A stretch of 18,520 bases of DNA, taken from assembly GCA_030998015.1 (NCBI GenBank), contig JARWMV010000208.1, forward strand, positions 1 through 18,520, in the 5' to 3' direction. Position 1 is the stretch's first letter. Each line of letters starts with the position of its first letter. Under the pieces are notes generated by a model. It saw nothing but the letters and a program-made list of their open reading frames with translations. It made no database searches and was not told the origin of the DNA. A program made the position numbers and the translations under genes. The DNA is from Ceratorhiza oryzae-sativae. Taxonomy: Eukaryota; Basidiomycota; Agaricomycetes; Cantharellales; Ceratobasidiaceae. Positions 16,993 through 18,520 of the stretch are shown in pieces.

Positions 16993-18381
16993 ATGGCATC
17001 ACAACCCTCCGCCCCTGCCTGGGCAAATATGTCTGATGGGGAAAAAGTCATCTATATGCTCCAGTCAATGGATGAATTACAAGAACGAACCAACAATCCC
17101 CAAAATGATATTGGAGACATTGAACACAATAATAAAACCTACATGGACTCACTCAAGGCCAAACTCACCACCAATCAGACAAAAATAGATGCAGACGTGG
17201 TGGGATTAGCCACCAACATCAACAATCTAGTGGGGATGTTAGCCATTCTCCAGACCACTATCACACACATCGAAGCGCAAGTCAACACTTCCACAGGAGG
17301 CTCAGGTGCTGCTCAAGTACTAGCTCCCTCCAGTACAGCCCAACCACAACTAACAGCACCTGCTCCCTCTGGAGGGTCGACTGCAAAAGTTAAGATGGCT
17401 GCCCCTCAAAAGTTTGATGGCACAAAACAGGAAGACGCCATCTCATTCAGAATTGCATGTGCCTGATACATCTATACAAACATGAGTGGGCATTTGGCTG
17501 ATCAAGTGGTTGCCTTCATCACCTCTTATCTAGAAGGGTCAGCAGCTGAATGGGTTAACTTGTATGAAGAATTTGAAATTTTAAACCCTGGAACTGCGAT
17601 CCCCTGGCTTCATGATGCCAATCTGTTCTGGCAAGAATTTACTACCCGTTATGGGGACCTCAACCACACTGAAAATAACTGCGACAAGTGGTGGAAATTG
17701 AAACAATCCAAGACAGTTCAGGATTACCTCACCCTATTCAACCTATATTCCACAGGCCTCAACTACAACAATGCCACCATGCATGACCAGTTCTATGATG
17801 GTCTATCATCAGACATAACAGATAGCATGGTGGCCCAAAACTATGACCCCCACACCAAAACTTTTGCCCAACTCACTCAGCAAGCCCTGGAAATTGACTG
17901 CCACCTCATCTTGTTCGGTAGCAAACGAACGTCTCATGGGGGTAACAAGTCCAGCAGCAATGCCTTGTCCAGTAGGCCGACAAATAACCCCCAAAGCACT
18001 CCCCAAAAGGAGAAATTCAAAAATGGGGAACGGATATACAAGATTAAGGACGGGAAAGCTGTAAAAGGTCAGATTGTGGCCATTGGGCCCAACACAAAGG
18101 GTTTCACAGTTCCAACTGTCTGCTACGATGGCAGCAATGCCAATGTGCAAGAATCCTTCAAGGACATAAAGAAGGATAATCACCCACCAGCAGCCCCCAA
18201 GGCAAAGGATCCAGACGCAATGGATCTGGATAGCGCAGGAAAAGGAAAGGGGACAAACACCTGCTATAACTGTGGAGGACAGGGCCATATTGCTGCCAAA
18301 TGCCCCTTGGCCAAGATGTCAGGATACGAGGCAGTGGTTGAGGATGTAGAAACAACCGACAATGAGTCAGTAAAAGAATAA
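16993..18381 (+). pseudogene. gag: Ty3/gypsy Gag with one internal TGA
   Basis: 462 codons from ATG 16993 (MASQPSAPAW) to TAA 18379-18381, with a single TGA at 17464-17466 (codon 158). Order: N-terminal helical region, Ser/Thr/Pro linker, KFDGTKQEDAISFRIAC and the retrotrans_gag-type core (EGSAAEWVNLYEEF, WQEFTTRYGD, YLTLFNLYSTGL). A basic/polar linker follows, then the CCHC knuckle (C424, C427, H432, C437; CYNCGGQGHIAAKC) and an acidic tail. Gag forms the particle and packages the RNA. Apart from the TGA the gene is full length, so the copy is young or only lightly decayed. The pol frame follows one base back. Confidence 0.85.
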
Positions 18382-18520
18382 GCTCAAACCGTGCCAGGGG
18401 GGTGGTCTTGGGCGCTATGTTACAAAATGCCCATAATGAAAATAAAATTATGGAAATGGAATGTATGTCGTTAGGAAACCAATCACAACTACAGTTTTTC
18501 TTCCATGCATTCCCTCTGTG
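18366..18520 (+). CDS. pol: Start of Ty3/gypsy pol, runs off the window
   Basis: The -1 frame relative to gag is open from 18366 to the window end, overlapping gag by about 15 nt. ATG at 18417 begins MLQNAHNENKIMEMECMSLG and QLQFFFHAF, in the style of the sequence before the protease in basidiomycete gypsies. Either -1 frameshifting near the A-rich GTAAAAGAATAA or reinitiation would be needed. The protease itself lies outside. Confidence 0.55.

Noticed and set aside
590..17466. TGA read as tryptophan (alternative genetic code)
   Set aside because: At least one TGA stands where a conserved Arg belongs, elements are nuclear in type, and frames use TGG for Trp; decay explains the pattern better.
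17809..18288. 159-codon ORF antisense to gag
   Set aside because: Shadow of gag, which has a clear zinc knuckle and core on the + strand.

Overview
The window looks like a repeat-rich, gene-poor stretch of a fungal nuclear genome, most likely a basidiomycete (inference). Pointers are a 50-nt GT..CTAAC..AG intron, Ty3/gypsy and Ty1/copia retrotransposons, a self-primed (Tf1/sushi-type) LTR element, and CpG-to-TpG decay in older copies. I see no conserved housekeeping gene, rRNA, CRISPR array or intact bacterial-type operon.

Layout. (1) 1-3025: a three-gene block unlike the rest. It holds an unrecognised + ORF cut by the window edge, a convergent minus-strand cysteine-rich gene with one intron, and, across a divergent intergenic region, a broken replication-initiator (Rep) gene of the CRESS-DNA type (HUH endonuclease plus SF3 helicase motifs). 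I read this as an endogenised circular-ssDNA-virus- or plasmid-like element. (2) 3159-5464: a tRNA-like hairpin and the 3' end of a + strand LTR retrotransposon (family 3, with polypurine tract and 820-bp LTR). A 1.3-kb family-1 LTR is inserted in the first and a hAT-type MITE in the second. (3) 5465-6672: minus-strand Ty3/gypsy gag-protease-RT remnant, holding a solo family-2 LTR with perfect target-site duplication. (4) 6673-13017: three more family-1 LTRs (+, -, + sense) separating two halves of one Ty1/copia element. The 3' half lies on minus at 7980-9029 and the 5' half on plus at 10324-11710. Matching target duplications show that one copia gene was split and then rearranged by inversion. 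A family-3 solo LTR sits in the 5' half. (5) 13018-15336: two unrecognised, decayed retroelement-like ORFs flanking a putative fourth LTR. (6) 15337-18520: 5' portion of a + strand Ty3/gypsy element: family-2 5' LTR, self-priming PBS, leader with an extra zinc-knuckle ORF, gag with one nonsense codon, and the start of pol running off the window.

The elements form a nested insertion history. The four family-1 copies show graded loss of CpG (19, 13, 5, 1 in one homologous block by hand count), and the inactivating stops in the recognisable ORFs are mostly TGA. Both fit methylation- or RIP-like C-to-T decay. The most interesting items are the Rep-bearing three-gene block, the exact 15-nt self-priming complementarity in family 2, and a TCACATGA/TCATGTGA octamer shared by the Rep intergenic region and three otherwise unrelated LTRs.
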